From positions 1 to 38,581 of the IMG/VR virus record IMGVR_UViG_3300028571_000052: a stretch of DNA of 38,581 bases. One strand, 5' to 3'. A model generated the notes under the pieces. That model was not told the origin of the DNA. It worked only from the letters and a program-made list of their open reading frames with translations, and searched no databases. Position numbers and translations under genes: made by a program. The stretch comes from a virus. How positions within the stretch are numbered: the stretch's first letter is position 1; each line of letters starts with the position of its first letter. Below are positions 36,287 to 38,581 of the stretch, in pieces.

Positions 36287-38581
36287 TAATGGTATCTAAA
36301 TTTATTGTTATTGTAGCTTTGGCGAGAGTTTGATTTAGCTACAACCTTAGTAAAGCCATTTTCGTCTAATGATATATTTACCTTTGTAGCCTCGGGCAAG
36401 TGCTTGGCTATACTCTTACCAATTTTATCGTAATCTAAATTAGGTGCTGATGTTGCCGTAGTTGTAATGGCTTCTGTATTGAATTTTGGTACTTTAAGTC
36501 CGGGTAAATTATATTTCTCAAATATATCCGCTATATGTGCGCTTTCTGGCGCTGTTATTATAGCATGGTTGCCGGGGGTATTAATAAGTTCGGGGCCTTG
36601 CTCGCCCACCCATTTAAAACCAGCAGGTGCTTTCTTAGTACCTTTAGCAAATGCTGGTATGGGAGTAGCTGCTATTTTGGCTACACTTGATGCGGTTGTT
36701 GCTAAAGTAAGTGCCAAAGCAAAAGGAAACTGTGGGCTTGCTACTCCCGGCTGTATTAATAGCCTTGTTAAGGCAAGTAAACCGTTGGTTGTCGCATCAG
36801 CTATTTTAGCATTTTTTTCCTGTATAAATTGCCTTTTACGCAAAGCGGCCATTTGGTTTTCATACTTAATCTGTATGGCTGTTTTTTGAGCCTCCGTAAG
36901 GTTTTCCGATGCTAATTCAGCATCTTTCTTTTTATTAATATCAGCTATGCTTTGGTCAAATTCTTTTTGCTGATACATAGATACAATCTCAAATACAGTA
37001 CTACTAACTACATTTGCTGTTTGAATTAAATATTCAGCTTTTTGATTATTGGCATCAATTACCTTTTGTGCCGCATCAATCTCGGCCTGTTTAGCAGCCT
37101 CAATTTGGGCTATGTTAGCATCAAAATATTTTTTACGTATTTCGGCGCGCTTTTTACCAAGCCCCTCTTCAAGGTCAATAATTACCTGATTGTTTTGAGC
37201 AATGCGTAACTGGGCTTGCAATTCTGTCAAACCAAGTTCTACATAGTTTTTATTTATGAGGTCGTTTTCGGCTTTGTAACGTTGCCTTAGTATCTCTAGC
37301 TCTGCCTGTGTGCCTTTCTCTATCCCAACTAATTTAAGGTCGTAAAACTCACCTATTATGCGTAGCCTTTCCTGTATATCCTTATTGTCGGCTTCGCGGG
37401 TTAATTTTAGCTGTTCTTCTTGATTTTCAATAAGTTTTTTATTGCGTTCAATTTTAATATTAGCAATTTTAATTTCTGCAATCTCTATATCATTTTCAAT
37501 GTCTAATCGCTGCTGCTTTAATTCTATTATATGATTTTCTTGCTTTATTCTGGCCTCGCCTCCTATTGTCATTTTATTGGCATATCTCTCATTTAAGCTA
37601 ATTTCTTTATCTAAAAACTCTACCCTTTTTTCATTAGCTAATATTTGCAAATCAATAATATCTAACTCATCTACCCCCTGTTCTTGCCTTAATTTTATAA
37701 GTCTTTCTATATCATTTATACCCCCTTTTTGGCTTTCTCCCAATAGCCGCATTACATCTAACTGTTCGTTTAATCTTTTATTTAGGCTTTCGGCGTTTTT
37801 ATCCCACCATGCAGCCGCAGCCGCTGCCCTATCTTGAGCCTGCGCTGTTTTGTAGGCATTTAACCCAATATTTGCAATATCTTCGCCATACTCTTGCAAA
37901 TCTTGCTGATATTTTAGGCTCATTTTATAGTTAGCCTCATCAAGAGCGGGTCCTAATCTTGCCCCTATTTGCTCGGCTGCATTTTCAGCACTACCAGCAA
38001 TTTCATTTAAACTAAAAGAGTAATCGTCTGCCTCATCACCGCTATCTGCTAAATAATTAGTTAGCGCAACTATACCTATTATTAATGCTCCTATCCCTAA
38101 TGTAGTTAACGCAGTAGTAGATAATAAAGCTGCATTTTTTGCAACTGTATTTGCTTGTGTGGCGGCAGTATTTGCTACCGTTGCTGTAGCCTCTGCGCTT
38201 TTAGCCGTTGCAAGGCCTCCTGTTAAAAATGTTTGACGAGCGGTATTTAGTGCATCCTCTTTCCTAAGTAATTGTTGAATTTCTTGCAGGGAGTTAACCA
38301 AGGTCATTACAGCCTGTAGCTTGACCATTGTGCGCTGTAGTTCCTCACTCTCATCGCCAAATAGCGCGGCGGTACTTGCTGCCACCCCGAACCCGGCTGC
38401 GCTTAACCTCGCGGCGGCTACCATACCGTTAAGGGCTATCTCTAATTTATTATTTGCTAATCGGTTTACACTTTCCGAAAGGTCGTCTTGTGTTTCTTTT
38501 AGCCGTGCCGCCTTTTGTATGCTATCGGTATATACCTTGTTTAGCTTTTGGTATTCAGCAGAACCGGCTTTACCCGCCGCC
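36286..38581 (-). CDS. Tail tape measure protein, main part (continues at 580-1)
   Basis: Residues about 122-886 of the tape measure protein. An ATG at 38424 (MVAAARLSAAG) is internal, because the frame continues through the contig end to the GTG at 580. It has long coiled coils (RLDIENDIEIAEIKIANIKI; EEQLKLTREADNKDIQERLR) and a hydrophobic segment (LTTLGIGALIIGIVALTNYL, likely membrane-inserting). A C-terminal FAKGTKKAPAGFKWVGEQGPELI is a typical tape measure ending. The gene follows the chaperone pair. Confidence 0.9.
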   Translation of the reverse strand, partial: AAGKAGSAEYQKLNKVYTDSIQKAARLKETQDDLSESVNRLANNKLEIALNGMVAAARLSAAGFGVAASTAALFGDESEELQRTMVKLQAVMTLVNSLQEIQQLLRKEDALNTARQTFLTGGLATAKSAEATATVANTAATQANTVAKNAALLSTTALTTLGIGALIIGIVALTNYLADSGDEADDYSFSLNEIAGSAENAAEQIGARLGPALDEANYKMSLKYQQDLQEYGEDIANIGLNAYKTAQAQDRAAAAAAWWDKNAESLNKRLNEQLDVMRLLGESQKGGINDIERLIKLRQEQGVDELDIIDLQILANEKRVEFLDKEISLNERYANKMTIGGEARIKQENHIIELKQQRLDIENDIEIAEIKIANIKIERNKKLIENQEEQLKLTREADNKDIQERLRIIGEFYDLKLVGIEKGTQAELEILRQRYKAENDLINKNYVELGLTELQAQLRIAQNNQVIIDLEEGLGKKRAEIRKKYFDANIAQIEAAKQAEIDAAQKVIDANNQKAEYLIQTANVVSSTVFEIVSMYQQKEFDQSIADINKKKDAELASENLTEAQKTAIQIKYENQMAALRKRQFIQEKNAKIADATTNGLLALTRLLIQPGVASPQFPFALALTLATTASSVAKIAATPIPAFAKGTKKAPAGFKWVGEQGPELINTPGNHAIITAPESAHIADIFEKYNLPGLKVPKFNTEAITTTATSAPNLDYDKIGKSIAKHLPEATKVNISLDENGFTKVVAKSNSRQSYNNNKFRYH
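38367..38581. repeat. Terminal direct repeat, right copy
   Basis: Same 215-bp sequence as 1-215 with one synonymous difference (T here at 38455). Joining the copies closes the genome at about 38,366 bp and restores the tape measure frame. Confidence 0.97.

Noticed and set aside
1-38581. Integrase, excisionase, attachment site or cI-like repressor
   Set aside because: None visible on either strand; the only DNA-binding-like small proteins are the HTH at 7836-8081 and the plus-strand protein at 26655-26822, neither of which shows a lysogeny arrangement.

Overview
The window is a complete or nearly complete genome of a tailed, siphovirus-like phage of a Bacteroidetes host. The first and last 215 bases are the same sequence with one difference, so the contig is circular or terminally redundant, with about 38,366 unique bases. 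The host assignment rests on several signs: promoters of the TTTG / TAnnTTTG type, A-rich start regions with few Shine-Dalgarno sequences, a signal peptide ending in SAQ, and a fiber-like NVGIGTATP motif common in Bacteroidetes. Every gene but one lies on the minus strand. No integrase or clear lysogeny repressor is visible, so a lytic life style is the simplest reading.

Read in the direction of transcription (right to left): an early promoter with an AT-only dyad at 16.5 kb drives many small genes. These include a striking cysteine tripeptide-repeat protein, an ERF recombinase, a hexapeptide-repeat protein, an adenine methyltransferase and a YopX-like protein. The replication core follows: a Lin1244-like replication protein carrying an internal array of four 12-bp iterons beside an AT-rich tract (a lambda-type origin), then DnaB helicase. 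Next is a Dcm-type cytosine methyltransferase with a second long reading frame nested inside it, a small HTH protein, small unknown genes, an HNH-like protein, a ParB-like protein, a Mom-like DNA-modification acyltransferase, and small and large terminase.

After terminase come several small genes and a tail assembly chaperone with a textbook T_TTA_AAC slippery site that yields a 257-residue frameshift product. The tape measure gene crosses the contig ends. To its left follow the large tail proteins, a glycosyltransferase, portal, MuF-like minor capsid protein, a sugar cassette (a GT2-GT7 two-domain glycosyltransferase, a second glycosyltransferase and a methyltransferase), scaffold, major capsid, connector and tail genes, a secreted collagen-like fiber protein, holin-like proteins, an M15 endolysin, a metallophosphoesterase and a spanin-like protein. 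The late operon ends at a strong terminator near 16.9 kb. A second terminator carrying the same 20-bp sequence lies 177 bp further on, and the two bracket a GC-richer, structured segment that may be a small RNA.

The phage appears to rely on the host for DNA and RNA polymerase. It carries three different DNA-modification enzymes and an unusual amount of glycan chemistry inside the virion module. The most unusual items are the origin iterons, the dual-coding methyltransferase, the Cys-x-x repeat protein and the GT2-GT7 fusion. All functional calls are from reading the sequence and remembered families; no search was run.
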